Shown: positions 17,793 to 25,551 of the stretch, piece after piece
Layout of the letters: every line of letters begins with the position of its first letter
How positions within the stretch are numbered: the first letter of the stretch is position 1
Assembly (NCBI RefSeq): GCF_025933915.1
Contig: NZ_JAICZA010000029.1
Location: 1 to 39,044 of the forward strand
Direction: 5' to 3'
DNA length: 39,044 nucleotides
Origin: Mycobacterium sp.
GTDB taxonomy: Bacteria; Actinomycetota; Actinomycetes; Mycobacteriales; Mycobacteriaceae
The notes under the pieces: generated by a model
What the model was told of the DNA's origin: nothing
What the model saw: only the letters and a program-made list of their open reading frames with translations
The model's database searches: none
Made by a program: the position numbers and the translations under genes

Positions 17793-18829
17793 TGCGGCGT
17801 GCACCTACCCGTTGGCTGCTGGAACAGCCGAACCGTGCGGACCGGACCGCCGGCCTGCAGACCGTTGATCTTGAGGATGATGTCGCAGGCGTAGAAGTTC
17901 ACGAAGTCCCCATAGACGCCGACGGCGCGCCCGATCATGTTCAGCGCGGTCGGCACCTTCTTGAGGTAGTCCTGCAGTTGGTCCTGCTGGTCGATGACCG
18001 GCTGCTGCACCGCGTCGAGGTAGTTGATCGTCTTATGCAGCAGCGCGCGGTCCTCGGACAGCAGATCGGCCACGGTGCCGGCGGCGTTGCTGATGTGTGC
18101 GGTCCCGCCCGCCAGCTGGTCGCCGTGGTCCTTGAGCCCGGTGATCAGCACCTCGAGTTTGTCCACCGTCTGGTCGAATTGCTGCCGGTGCCGAACCGTG
18201 GTGTCCAACACGATGTTCAGGTTCTTGATGACGTCCCCGATCGCCTGGTCACGCTCACCGAGCTGGCTGGTCAGCTGCGCGGTGTTGTCGAGGATGTCGT
18301 TGATCGTGCCGCCCTGGCCCTGGAACACGGTGACCAGCGTGGTCGCGATCGTGTTGACCTTCTGCGGGTCCAACGCCCGGAACAGCGGTTTGAACCCACC
18401 GATCAGAGCGTCGAGGTCCAGTGCCGGCTGTGTTCGCGACAGGGGGATGAAACCACCGGGTGGCAAGACCTTGTCCGCGCCTGCGCCCTGACCGCGTTTG
18501 AGCTCCAGGTAGCGGTTGCCGATCAGGTCCAGGTAGCGGATCTGGGCGGTCGTCGACGCATACAGCGGGATTGAGCGATCAACGGCGAATTCCACCCGCG
18601 CGCGCTTGCCGCCGTCGATCAGCTTCACCGAACTGACCTTGCCGACCTCGACGCCGGAGGCACGGACGAACTGGCCCGCACGCAAGCCGCTGATGTTGGC
18701 GAACTCCGCGGAATATCCATTGGTGCGGTCGAAGCGCATCTGACCGAACACCACGATGATCATCACAGTGAAGATCAGCAGCACCACCGAGAAGATGCTG
18801 AGTCTGATAATGGTTCCGGTGATTTTCAT
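17789..18829 (-). CDS. mce1B: Mce1B subunit of the Mce1 lipid importer
   Basis: A 346-residue subunit, the shortest of the six. Membrane anchor at about residues 8-30 (IIRLSIFSVVLLIFTVMIIV), MCE domain about 36-115 (GLRAGQFVRASGVEVGKVSS) and the helical region to about 310. Two cysteines near the C-terminus (YACDI and GRCTPQ) may pair outside the membrane. It has no Pro-rich tail. The ATG overlaps the mce1A stop in ATGA. Confidence 0.95.
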   Translation of the reverse strand: MKITGTIIRLSIFSVVLLIFTVMIIVVFGQMRFDRTNGYSAEFANISGLRAGQFVRASGVEVGKVSSVKLIDGGKRARVEFAVDRSIPLYASTTAQIRYLDLIGNRYLELKRGQGAGADKVLPPGGFIPLSRTQPALDLDALIGGFKPLFRALDPQKVNTIATTLVTVFQGQGGTINDILDNTAQLTSQLGERDQAIGDVIKNLNIVLDTTVRHRQQFDQTVDKLEVLITGLKDHGDQLAGGTAHISNAAGTVADLLSEDRALLHKTINYLDAVQQPVIDQQDQLQDYLKKVPTALNMIGRAVGVYGDFVNFYACDIILKINGLQAGGPVRTVRLFQQPTGRCTPQ

Positions 18830-20133
18830 GGGTTGATCGTGTTATCCCCTACCTGACGGCCCCACACGTACTCGATCGCATAGGGCGAACCGGTTTCCAG
18901 GTGGTTGTAGGGCGCGAGGCTGTTGCCGGTATCCATCACCAACTCGGGCGCGGGCCACAGGTCGCGCGTGATCTGCTGCCAGCACCCGGGTGCGCCTCCC
19001 GGCCCGCCGCGAGCGTTCGTCCGCGGCAGGTTCTCCGGCCAGATGTAGGGGTTGGGCGCCCCACCGACCAGACCGGCCGCGGCGCCAAGCCCCAGCGTGA
19101 GCCCGGCGCTGGCGACCAGCCCCAGGGGGTTGGCTATCAGCCCCAACCCCGACAGCGCCGCGGTATTGGTGATGAGCGAGTAGCCGTTGCCGCCGAGGAA
19201 CGTGGCGGCCTTGGGTTCGATGTCGTGATAGTTGCGCAGCGTGCAGAACAGTTCGGGGCTGTAGGTGTCCAGCAGCTGGGCCGTCGGCACCAGGTCGGCC
19301 GCCCCGCGCGCCAGATACGGTCCAGCCTTGTTGAACACCTCCGCCCCCGTGTTACCGAACCCCGCCGCCGACAACAACGCCTGATCCAAATCCTTTTGCT
19401 GCGCATTGATCGTGCGCGAGGTGATCACCGCGTTATTCAAAAAATCGAACAGATCCGGCGACGCATCCGCGTACGTATCCCCCAACGCCGCCAACCGTTG
19501 AATGTCCTTACGCGCCTGCGGCATCCGCGGATTCACCTCATCAAGAACGGCATTCGCATTCACGACCGACTGCCCGAACTTGTCCCCCAACCCGGCCAAC
19601 GACTGCGCCGCCGCACTCAACGTCAAATTCAACTTGACCGGATCAACCTTCTCCGCAATCGAGGTGATCGTCTGAAACAACGTATTGATCTCAGTGGTCA
19701 CCGACCGCGCATCCAGCACCGTATGCGGCGAAATCTTCTGCGGCGACGGATGAGCCGGCGTCGTCAACGACACATACTTACCACCGAACACCGTCGTCGC
19801 CTTGATATCGGCATTCACATTCGACGGAATCAGCTTCAAGTAGCGCGGATACACCTCCAACGTGAACTTGGCCGCCGGCTTCCCATCACGCACCGTCTCC
19901 GCGATCTTGCCCACCCGGCCGATCTCCACGCCGTTATAGGTGACCTTCGACCCAGGATCCATCACCAACCCGGCCCGCGACGCCAACATCGTCAACTCGG
20001 TCTTGGGGGTGAAGTCTCCCCGGAACTGGCCGTAGACGAGTCCGAGGACCACCGCGGCGATCACCAGGCCCACCAGCCCGACCCATTTGTACGGCGGGGT
20101 GCGCGGGGCGTTGGTCTGAATCGGTGCTGGCAT
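18826..20133 (-). CDS. mce1A: Mce1A subunit of the Mce1 lipid importer
   Basis: A 435-residue subunit, the founding member of the Mce family and linked to cell entry when displayed in E. coli. Membrane anchor at about residues 17-38 (WVGLVGLVIAAVVLGLVYG), MCE domain about 45-120 (GLVMDPGSKVTYNGVEIGRV) and the helical region to about 290. A hydrophobic Gly/Leu/Ala-rich segment (about 335-370) precedes the C-terminal tail. Residues about 47-272 use clearly different synonymous codons from both ends of the gene (see the separate entry), which suggests gene conversion. Five bases separate it from yrbE1B. Confidence 0.95.
   Translation of the reverse strand: MPAPIQTNAPRTPPYKWVGLVGLVIAAVVLGLVYGQFRGDFTPKTELTMLASRAGLVMDPGSKVTYNGVEIGRVGKIAETVRDGKPAAKFTLEVYPRYLKLIPSNVNADIKATTVFGGKYVSLTTPAHPSPQKISPHTVLDARSVTTEINTLFQTITSIAEKVDPVKLNLTLSAAAQSLAGLGDKFGQSVVNANAVLDEVNPRMPQARKDIQRLAALGDTYADASPDLFDFLNNAVITSRTINAQQKDLDQALLSAAGFGNTGAEVFNKAGPYLARGAADLVPTAQLLDTYSPELFCTLRNYHDIEPKAATFLGGNGYSLITNTAALSGLGLIANPLGLVASAGLTLGLGAAAGLVGGAPNPYIWPENLPRTNARGGPGGAPGCWQQITRDLWPAPELVMDTGNSLAPYNHLETGSPYAIEYVWGRQVGDNTINP
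19320..19995 (-). other. Codon-use mosaic tract inside mce1A
   Basis: Codons for residues about 47-272 end mainly in G or T, while both flanks and neighbouring genes favour C or G. My hand count gives 18 TTG among 22 leucine codons in the tract, but about 2 TTG among roughly 22 in the C-terminal part, where CTG dominates. AAT, GAT, TCG and GCG are also preferred inside. The change is abrupt on the N-terminal side near 19995 and is seen again near 19320. The protein stays in frame and looks normal. Confidence 0.7.
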
Positions 20134-20138
20134 GGCGG

Positions 20139-21008
20139 TTACACCGTGAGTGCGAAGTTGGGGTTGACGCCATAGAGCGCCAACGCGGCGGCCAACACAA
20201 CAACCTGAACCGACACCAGGGAGAAACGCATCGATCGACCGACGGCCTCACCCACACCGACCGGCCCACCGCCGGCGTTGTAGCCGTAGAAGCAGTGGGT
20301 GATCATGACGACCGCGGTGATGATGATGGCTTCCAGGAACGACCAGAACACGTCGTCGGGGCGCAGGAATGTCCGGAAGTAGTGCTCGTAGGTGCCGTTG
20401 GACTGTCCGTAGAGCACCGTCGTGGTGATCTGCGGCGACAGGAACGACATGATCATCGCGAGCGCGTAGAGCGGGATGATCACCACCAGCCCGGCCATGA
20501 TCCGGGTGGTCGCCAAAAACGAAATCGACTTGATGCCCATCACTTCCAGCGCGTCGATCTCTTCGCTGATGCGCATGGCGCCCAGCTCGGCGGTGGCGCC
20601 GGCGCCGACGGTGGCGGCCATCGCGATACCGGTGACGACGGGTGCGGCGATGCGCACGTTGATCAGTGCGGCGAAGAATCCGGTGAACGCCTCGACGCCG
20701 ATGTTTCCCAGTGAGGCGAACCCCTGGATGGCGACCAGGGAGCTACCGGACAATGTCACGAAGCCGACGATGGCGACAGTGCCACCGATGACGGCCATGG
20801 CGCCGGTGCCCATGCCGATCTGGGCGATCAGCCGCAGGGTTTCTTTGCGGTAGTTGCGCAGCGCGTGCGGAATGTGAGCCAGGGCCACGCCGCCGAACCA
20901 CGCCATCTGACCAAAGTCGTCGAGCCCCCGAGCCGCGGCGAGGCCGTAGCGGTTGAGGTTCTCTGCGGCCCGCGGGAAGCGGGCGCGAAAGACGGCGGTG
21001 GTTGACAT
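20139..21008 (-). CDS. yrbE1B: YrbE1B permease of the Mce1 transporter
   Basis: A 289-residue MlaE-type integral membrane protein with about five to six membrane segments. It carries the coupling motif SEEIDALEVMGI with nearby LATTR, which contacts the ATPase in this family. With YrbE1A it forms the membrane dimer under the Mce1A-F channel. The ATPase MceG is encoded elsewhere in mycobacteria and is not in this window. The ATG at 21008 is one base after the yrbE1A stop (TGACATG). Confidence 0.95.
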   Translation of the reverse strand: MSTTAVFRARFPRAAENLNRYGLAAARGLDDFGQMAWFGGVALAHIPHALRNYRKETLRLIAQIGMGTGAMAVIGGTVAIVGFVTLSGSSLVAIQGFASLGNIGVEAFTGFFAALINVRIAAPVVTGIAMAATVGAGATAELGAMRISEEIDALEVMGIKSISFLATTRIMAGLVVIIPLYALAMIMSFLSPQITTTVLYGQSNGTYEHYFRTFLRPDDVFWSFLEAIIITAVVMITHCFYGYNAGGGPVGVGEAVGRSMRFSLVSVQVVVLAAALALYGVNPNFALTV

Positions 21009-21009
21009 G

Positions 21010-21825
21010 TCAGTGCCCCGTCCCGAACCGCACGCCGATCGTGGTCAGCACCACGTTGACCGCGTAGAGCGCGACGACGCACAGCACGACGGTCTCGTTG
21101 ACGGCGGTGCCGAGCCCCTTGGAGCCGCCGCGCACGGTCAGCCCGCGGAAGCATCCGACCAGGCCGGCGATCAGACCGAAGATCGCGGCCTTGACCGTCG
21201 CGATGACGACCTCGGGCAGGCCGGTGATGGTGGTCAGGGTGGCCAGGTATGCGCCACCCGACACGTTCTGCAAATAGACGCCGAACAGGTAGCCGCCGAC
21301 CAGACCGACGGTGATCACCAGGCCGTTGAGCAGGGTGGCGACCAGGGTCGCGGCGATCACCCGGGGCACCACCAGGCGATGGATCGGGTCGATGCCGAGC
21401 ACCTCCATCGCGTCGATCTCCTCGCGGATGGTGCGCGCGCCCAGGTCGGCGCAGATCGCCGTCGAGCCGGCGCCGGCGACCACCAGCACCGTGGTCAGCG
21501 GGCCGAGCTGGGTGACGGCGCCGATCGCCGCGCCGGCGCCGGACAGGTCAGCGGCGCCGAACTGCGCCAGCAGGACGTTGAGGGTGAAGATCAGCAACAC
21601 GGTCAGCGGGATCGAGACCATGATGGTCGGCAAGAACGCGACCCTCATGATGAACCAGCACTGCTGGACGAATTCGCGCCACTGGAACGGCCAACGGAAC
21701 AGGGCTTTTCCGGTGAGCACGCACATCCGGAAAAAGCCCCCGACAAGCGTCAGCGGGGTCTCCAGTTGATCGCGTACGTAGCCGACCAGGTAGGGACCCC
21801 GTCGACTCGTCGACGTTGCAGTCAC
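21010..21825 (-). CDS. yrbE1A: YrbE1A permease of the Mce1 transporter
   Basis: A 271-residue MlaE-type permease with the conserved REEIDAMEVLGIDPIHRL motif followed by VVPR, and several Gly/Ala/Val-rich membrane segments. It pairs with YrbE1B. The GTG start at 21825 has AGAGGGGG seven bases upstream on the coding strand. A 260-base gap separates it from fadD5, the largest in the locus. It contains a good promoter, so the transporter genes can be expressed without fadD5. Confidence 0.95.
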   Translation of the reverse strand: MTATSTSRRGPYLVGYVRDQLETPLTLVGGFFRMCVLTGKALFRWPFQWREFVQQCWFIMRVAFLPTIMVSIPLTVLLIFTLNVLLAQFGAADLSGAGAAIGAVTQLGPLTTVLVVAGAGSTAICADLGARTIREEIDAMEVLGIDPIHRLVVPRVIAATLVATLLNGLVITVGLVGGYLFGVYLQNVSGGAYLATLTTITGLPEVVIATVKAAIFGLIAGLVGCFRGLTVRGGSKGLGTAVNETVVLCVVALYAVNVVLTTIGVRFGTGH

Positions 21826-21957
21826 CGCTGCCCCCTCTGGAAGTCACCGCGTGCCTCCCGGCACCGCGGCGGTTCGTGTAACACGCCTCCACCTCGCCCC
21901 GACTTGATGTCTGTGACCATCGGCTCCCTACTGGCAAGTAGTAACGGAGACCACAGG

Positions 21958-21986
21958 AATGTACCCGATGGCCAAGCACGTGTGAA
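21958..21986 (-). promoter_or_regulatory. Intergenic promoter driving yrbE1A
   Basis: On the minus strand TTCACA (21986-21981) is separated by exactly 17 bases from TACATT (21963-21958), a good housekeeping-type promoter with a TANNNT -10. It would give a leader of about 125 bases before yrbE1A. An intergenic promoter between fadD5 and yrbE1A has been described in M. tuberculosis, as I recall, which fits. Confidence 0.55.
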
Positions 21987-22085
21987 CAGCATCTGCACAA
22001 TTAACCCTTCGCCAACAACCGGCAAACGTTACAGCTCCCACCAAATTTCCTCTCTGGCCGTAGAACCTGTTGCCCTAGAATGGAT

Positions 22086-23699
22086 TTAGTCGATTTTTGC
22101 GACCCCGTAACGGATCCGCAGTTCAGTCTTGAGTACCTTGCCGGCCGGGTTGCGCGGCAGCGCATCGACGATCTCGAGCGCCTTGGGGTGCTTGTATCGC
22201 GCCAGCCGCTCGGTCAAAAACTCGTCGAGCTCGTCGAGCCGCAAATTGTCGCCCGCCACTGCGGCGACCGCGATCGGCACCTCACCCCACTTGTCGTGGG
22301 CCCGGCCGATAACGGCGACCTCGACGATGCTCGGGTGGCTGGCCAGGACGTTCTCCACCTCGGCGCAGTAGATGTTCTCGCCACCGGAGATGATCATGTC
22401 CTTCTTGCGGTCGACCACCCACACGTAGCCGTCGGAGTCCATGCGGACCAGGTCGCCGGAGTGGAACCAGCCCCCGGCGAACGCCTCCGCCGTGGCTTCC
22501 GGATTGTTCCAGTAGCCGCTCATCAAAGTTGGTGCGCGATAGACGATTTCACCCACCTCGCCGATAGGCACATCGTTCATGTTTTCGTCGACAACCCGGG
22601 CGGCTACCGTGGGGATCACCTTGCCGACCGAACCGCGTTTGCGGATGGCATCCTCGCCCAGCAGCATGCACGTGACCGGCGACATCTCCGTCTGGCCGAA
22701 CGCGGCCAGTATCTGCGTGCCGGGGAACCTCGCCGACATCTCACGCAGCAAGGCGTCGGGCGCCGGCGCGGCCCCCCACGAGATCACCCGCAATTTCAGG
22801 TCGCGCGGGCGTGCCTTCTGTTCGGCGCAGACCGCCTGCCACTGCGCGGGAACCAGGAAGATCCCGGTGACCTTCTCGGCGGCCAGCACGTCGAGCAGTT
22901 GCCCGGGCTCGAACGCGCCGAGCGGGTAGATGACGGTGGGGATGCCGAGCAGCACCCCGGTCAGCATGTTGCCGATGCCGGCGATGTGGAAGAACGGCAC
23001 ACCGATGAACCCGACGTCACTGTTGATGTCGGCGCCGTTGGTGTACAGCCCGGTCATCGTCTGGCCGGTCAGATTGGTGTGGGTGAGCACGGCGCCCTTC
23101 GGCCGGCCGGTGGTGCCCGAGGTGTACATGATCAACGCCGGCGAATCGTTCGGGATGTCGACGGGTGCGTGCGGCTCCCCGGTCTCGTTGATGAGGTCTT
23201 CGTAACCCAGCACGCTGGCCGTGTCGTCGTAAGTTGAGCCGCCCGCGACGACGATCGTGCCGAGCAGCGACTCGATGTCGCGCACCCCGGTGGCCACGGG
23301 GGCGAGCACCGATTCGGTGATGATGAGGCGCGCTTCGCAGTCCTCGACCAGGAAGGCGATTTCGGCCGCGGTGAGCCGGAAGTTCAGCGGTACGGCGATG
23401 GCGCCGAGCATGTTGATGGCCAGCACCGATTCGACGAACTCCGCGCGGTTGAGCATCAGGATCATGACCCGGTCACCGAAGCCGACACCCCGACGGCTCA
23501 GCGCGTCGGCCAGCGCCGCCACCCGGCCGCGCAGTTCACCCCACGTCAGCGTGTTCCCCAGGAACCTCAGCGCTGTCGCGTTCGGCTGCATCAGTGCGTG
23601 GCGTTCGAGTTGGTTCACCCAATTTTGCCGCCGGGCCAGGTACGGCTGCTCGTTCGCGTGTGTCAGATGGTTCGCCAATTGCGCGGTCAAACTCAACAC
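22086..23699 (-). CDS. fadD5: FadD5 long-chain fatty acyl-CoA synthetase
   Basis: A 537-residue adenylate-forming enzyme. The P-loop-like AMP motif YTSGTTGRPKG is at residues 192-202, then GQTEMSP (adenine side), the hinge region around VDRKKDMIISGGENIY and the C-terminal catalytic lysine in NPAGKVLK. It activates fatty acids to CoA esters; in M. tuberculosis it has been linked to recycling of mycolic acids. It is the first gene of the mce1 operon, so it likely activates lipids brought in by the transporter. The start is GTG at 23699 or the adjacent TTG; AAGGGA lies just upstream. It diverges from mce1R and is probably repressed by it. Confidence 0.94.
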   Translation of the reverse strand: MLSLTAQLANHLTHANEQPYLARRQNWVNQLERHALMQPNATALRFLGNTLTWGELRGRVAALADALSRRGVGFGDRVMILMLNRAEFVESVLAINMLGAIAVPLNFRLTAAEIAFLVEDCEARLIITESVLAPVATGVRDIESLLGTIVVAGGSTYDDTASVLGYEDLINETGEPHAPVDIPNDSPALIMYTSGTTGRPKGAVLTHTNLTGQTMTGLYTNGADINSDVGFIGVPFFHIAGIGNMLTGVLLGIPTVIYPLGAFEPGQLLDVLAAEKVTGIFLVPAQWQAVCAEQKARPRDLKLRVISWGAAPAPDALLREMSARFPGTQILAAFGQTEMSPVTCMLLGEDAIRKRGSVGKVIPTVAARVVDENMNDVPIGEVGEIVYRAPTLMSGYWNNPEATAEAFAGGWFHSGDLVRMDSDGYVWVVDRKKDMIISGGENIYCAEVENVLASHPSIVEVAVIGRAHDKWGEVPIAVAAVAGDNLRLDELDEFLTERLARYKHPKALEIVDALPRNPAGKVLKTELRIRYGVAKID

Positions 23700-23746
23700 T
23701 TCCCTTCACTCGCGCACCGCTTGCGCCAGGTTGATATTTGATAAAA

Positions 23747-23772
23747 CATAGTGTTGTGTGGGTCACACTATG
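23747..23772. promoter_or_regulatory. Inverted repeat, candidate Mce1R operator
   Basis: CATAGTGT (23747-23754) and ACACTATG (23765-23772) are perfect 8-bp inverted arms around a 10-base centre. The site lies in the 173-base gap between fadD5 and mce1R. The right arm contains the -10 box of the fadD5 promoter, so a bound repressor would block polymerase. FadR-type GntR regulators bind such short palindromes as dimers. Confidence 0.6.
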
Positions 23773-23793
23773 GCTTTGACGGTCCACTGACAA
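23765..23793 (-). promoter_or_regulatory. fadD5 (mce1 operon) promoter
   Basis: On the minus strand TTGTCA (23793-23788) is followed after exactly 17 bases by TAGTGT (23770-23765). Both boxes are close to the housekeeping consensus. Transcription would begin near 23758 and give a leader of about 60 bases before fadD5. The -10 box is inside the inverted repeat described for Mce1R. Confidence 0.6.
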
Positions 23794-23872
23794 GTCCTCG
23801 AATAGCCCTCGTCAAGCCCCGTCAAAGCTTGAACTCCATCCCGCCAAGCCACCGAAAGCCCTGGCAGCCCCT

Positions 23873-24565
23873 GTGAACGCACCGATGTCTATGCAGCCGA
23901 GGAGTTGGCGGCCGCTGCGGCGCGCTCAGCTGTCCGACGAGGTCGCGGGTCATCTGCGGGCGTCGATCATGTCCGGCACGCTGCGTCCGGGAACGTTCAT
24001 CCGGCTCGACGAGACCGCGGCCCAGCTCGGTGTCAGCGTCACCCCGGTGCGGGAAGCCCTGCTGAAGCTGCGCGGTGAGGGCATGGTGCAACTCGAACCG
24101 CACCGCGGTCACGTCGTGTTGCCGCTCAGCCGCCAAGACATCGAGGACATCTTCTGGCTGCAGGCCTCGATCGCCGAACAGCTGGCGGCCGCGGCCACCG
24201 ACCACATCACCGACGCCCAGATCGACGAGCTGGACCGCATCAACGATTCGCTCGCCGCGGCCGTCGGGTCCAGCGACGCCGAGACCATCGCGGGCATCGA
24301 GTTCGCGTTTCACCGTGTCTTCAACCAGGCCAGCGGCCGAATCAAGTTGGCCTGGTTCCTGCTCAACGCCGCCCGCTACATGCCGGTGCTGGTGTACGCC
24401 GCCGATCCGCATTGGGGCAAGGCCGCCGTCGAGAACCATCGGCAGCTGATCGCCGCGCTACGCAGGCACGACACCGCCGCGGTGATCGAGCACACCGTGT
24501 GGCAGTTCACCGACGCGGCGGCGCGGCTGACCGAGATGCGGGACCGCATGGGGATCTTCGACTAG
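23873..24565 (+). CDS. mce1R: Mce1R, GntR/FadR-type repressor of the mce1 operon
   Basis: A 230-residue GntR-family regulator. The winged helix-turn-helix is at about residues 18-82 (LSDEVAGHLRASIMSGTLRPG, then SVTPVREALLKLRGEGMV). A helical FCD domain (about 90-220) carries the usual His/Asp metal or ligand pocket (AFHRVFNQ, ENHRQLI). In M. tuberculosis Mce1R represses mce1 and responds to fatty acids. The GTG at 23873 agrees with the start MNAP that I recall for Rv0165c; no ribosome site is visible. Its stop overlaps the stop of the convergent SRPBCC gene in a CTAG of 4 bases. Confidence 0.93.
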   Translation: MNAPMSMQPRSWRPLRRAQLSDEVAGHLRASIMSGTLRPGTFIRLDETAAQLGVSVTPVREALLKLRGEGMVQLEPHRGHVVLPLSRQDIEDIFWLQASIAEQLAAAATDHITDAQIDELDRINDSLAAAVGSSDAETIAGIEFAFHRVFNQASGRIKLAWFLLNAARYMPVLVYAADPHWGKAAVENHRQLIAALRRHDTAAVIEHTVWQFTDAAARLTEMRDRMGIFD

Positions 24566-25002
24566 CTGGCGGCCAACTGCTCGGCCCGCTGCTTGAGGCT
24601 CTCGGCGAGGTGGTCGAGGACGTTGTTGAGGAGTTGCTTGACCATCGGCGCCGGGACGGGCATCGAGGTTTCCACGTCCAGATCCACGGTCAGCAGGCTC
24701 GACGCGCCCATCGCCACCACGGAAAACAGTTGCTCCTGCTTGGTGAACAGATCGCCTTGCTGCAGGACGGTCTGGATCTGGTTTTCCCCGGGGTAGTACA
24801 CGGCCTGGATGAACATGCTCTGCATGCCCTGGTAGTCGGTGTCGAGCCGCAGCTGACTGGGTCGGCCGTCGTCATAGCGGGCAAGGACCCAGAGGCCTTT
24901 GATCTCTTCGTTCCAGTGGGGGTAGGCCTCGAAGTCGCCGACGATCTTCATGATCAACGCGGCATCGGCGCCGATTTCGACGGTCTTGCTCAAGACTGGC
25001 AT
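24562..25002 (-). CDS. TB18.5: SRPBCC/cyclase-like protein (Rv0164, TB18.5-like)
   Basis: A 146-residue protein with the helix-grip (START/SRPBCC) layout: VEIGADAALIMKIVGDFEAYP near the N-terminus, a curved sheet and a long C-terminal helix (PMVKQLLNNVLDHLAESLKQ). Such proteins bind a lipid or polyketide in a deep pocket; no catalytic residues can be assigned. Position next to mce1R matches Rv0164 in M. tuberculosis. A TANNNT box six bases before the ATG suggests a leaderless transcript. Confidence 0.85.
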   Translation of the reverse strand: MPVLSKTVEIGADAALIMKIVGDFEAYPHWNEEIKGLWVLARYDDGRPSQLRLDTDYQGMQSMFIQAVYYPGENQIQTVLQQGDLFTKQEQLFSVVAMGASSLLTVDLDVETSMPVPAPMVKQLLNNVLDHLAESLKQRAEQLAAS

Positions 25003-25008
25003 GCGCGC

Positions 25009-25014
25009 AGCATA
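25009..25014 (-). promoter_or_regulatory. Leaderless -10 element of the SRPBCC gene
   Basis: On the minus strand TATGCT is followed by GCGCGC and the ATG at 25002. It fits TANNNT with a six-base distance, so the transcript would begin at or next to the start codon. No clear -35. Confidence 0.45.
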
Positions 25015-25060
25015 ACGGGGTAAGCGAAAACCCCAGAGCAGGGCGCTATCTGGGCCGGGA

Positions 25061-25537
25061 CTAGGTCGATTCGTCGATGCGGGCCGTCGTCAGAAGGGAC
25101 CGGATGGGATCGGGAATCGGGACCGACTTGCGGGTGACCCTGTCGACGTAGACGTGGACCCAATGCCCCAGCGCGGTGATTGGCCGCGCTGGTTCTGCTC
25201 CGGACTCGAAGACACCCAGCCGGTAGGTGACGCTGCTGCGGCCCAGCCGTGTCACGGCCAGGCCCACCGTGAGGTTCTGCGGGAAATGCAGTTCGGAGAA
25301 GTAGCGGCAGCCCGACTCGGCCACGATGCCCAGCGCCGGTGTGGTGATCGGGTCCAGCCCGGTACCGGTGTTGATCCAGGCGTTGATCGCGGTGTCGAAC
25401 AATTGGTAGTAGACCGCGTTGTTGAGGTGGCCGAACATGTCGTTATCGGCCCACCGGGTTCCGACCGGCCACAGCACCGGGAAGTCGTTGCTGGTCAACC
25501 CGTCCGGTGCGGGCGGAACTACTGGAGCCGACGCCAT
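25061..25537 (-). CDS. 4HBT-type hotdog thioesterase (Rv0163-like)
   Basis: A 158-residue single-hotdog protein. RWADNDMFGHLNNAVYY (about residues 28-44) is the classical 4HBT signature with an acidic catalytic position and the GHLNN turn before the long helix. It is expected to hydrolyse an acyl-CoA or aryl-CoA thioester in the cytoplasm; the substrate is unknown. Its ATG lies only 14 bases from the divergent adhE1 ATG, so each promoter must sit within the other coding region or give a leaderless transcript. Confidence 0.85.
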   Translation of the reverse strand: MASAPVVPPAPDGLTSNDFPVLWPVGTRWADNDMFGHLNNAVYYQLFDTAINAWINTGTGLDPITTPALGIVAESGCRYFSELHFPQNLTVGLAVTRLGRSSVTYRLGVFESGAEPARPITALGHWVHVYVDRVTRKSVPIPDPIRSLLTTARIDEST

Positions 25538-25551
25538 GGTTGTATTCCAGC

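Noticed and set aside
21822..22025. Small 67-codon minus-strand frame upstream of yrbE1A
   Set aside because: It runs through the promoter region and ends at the yrbE1A start; no domain, and its start lies upstream of the mapped -10.
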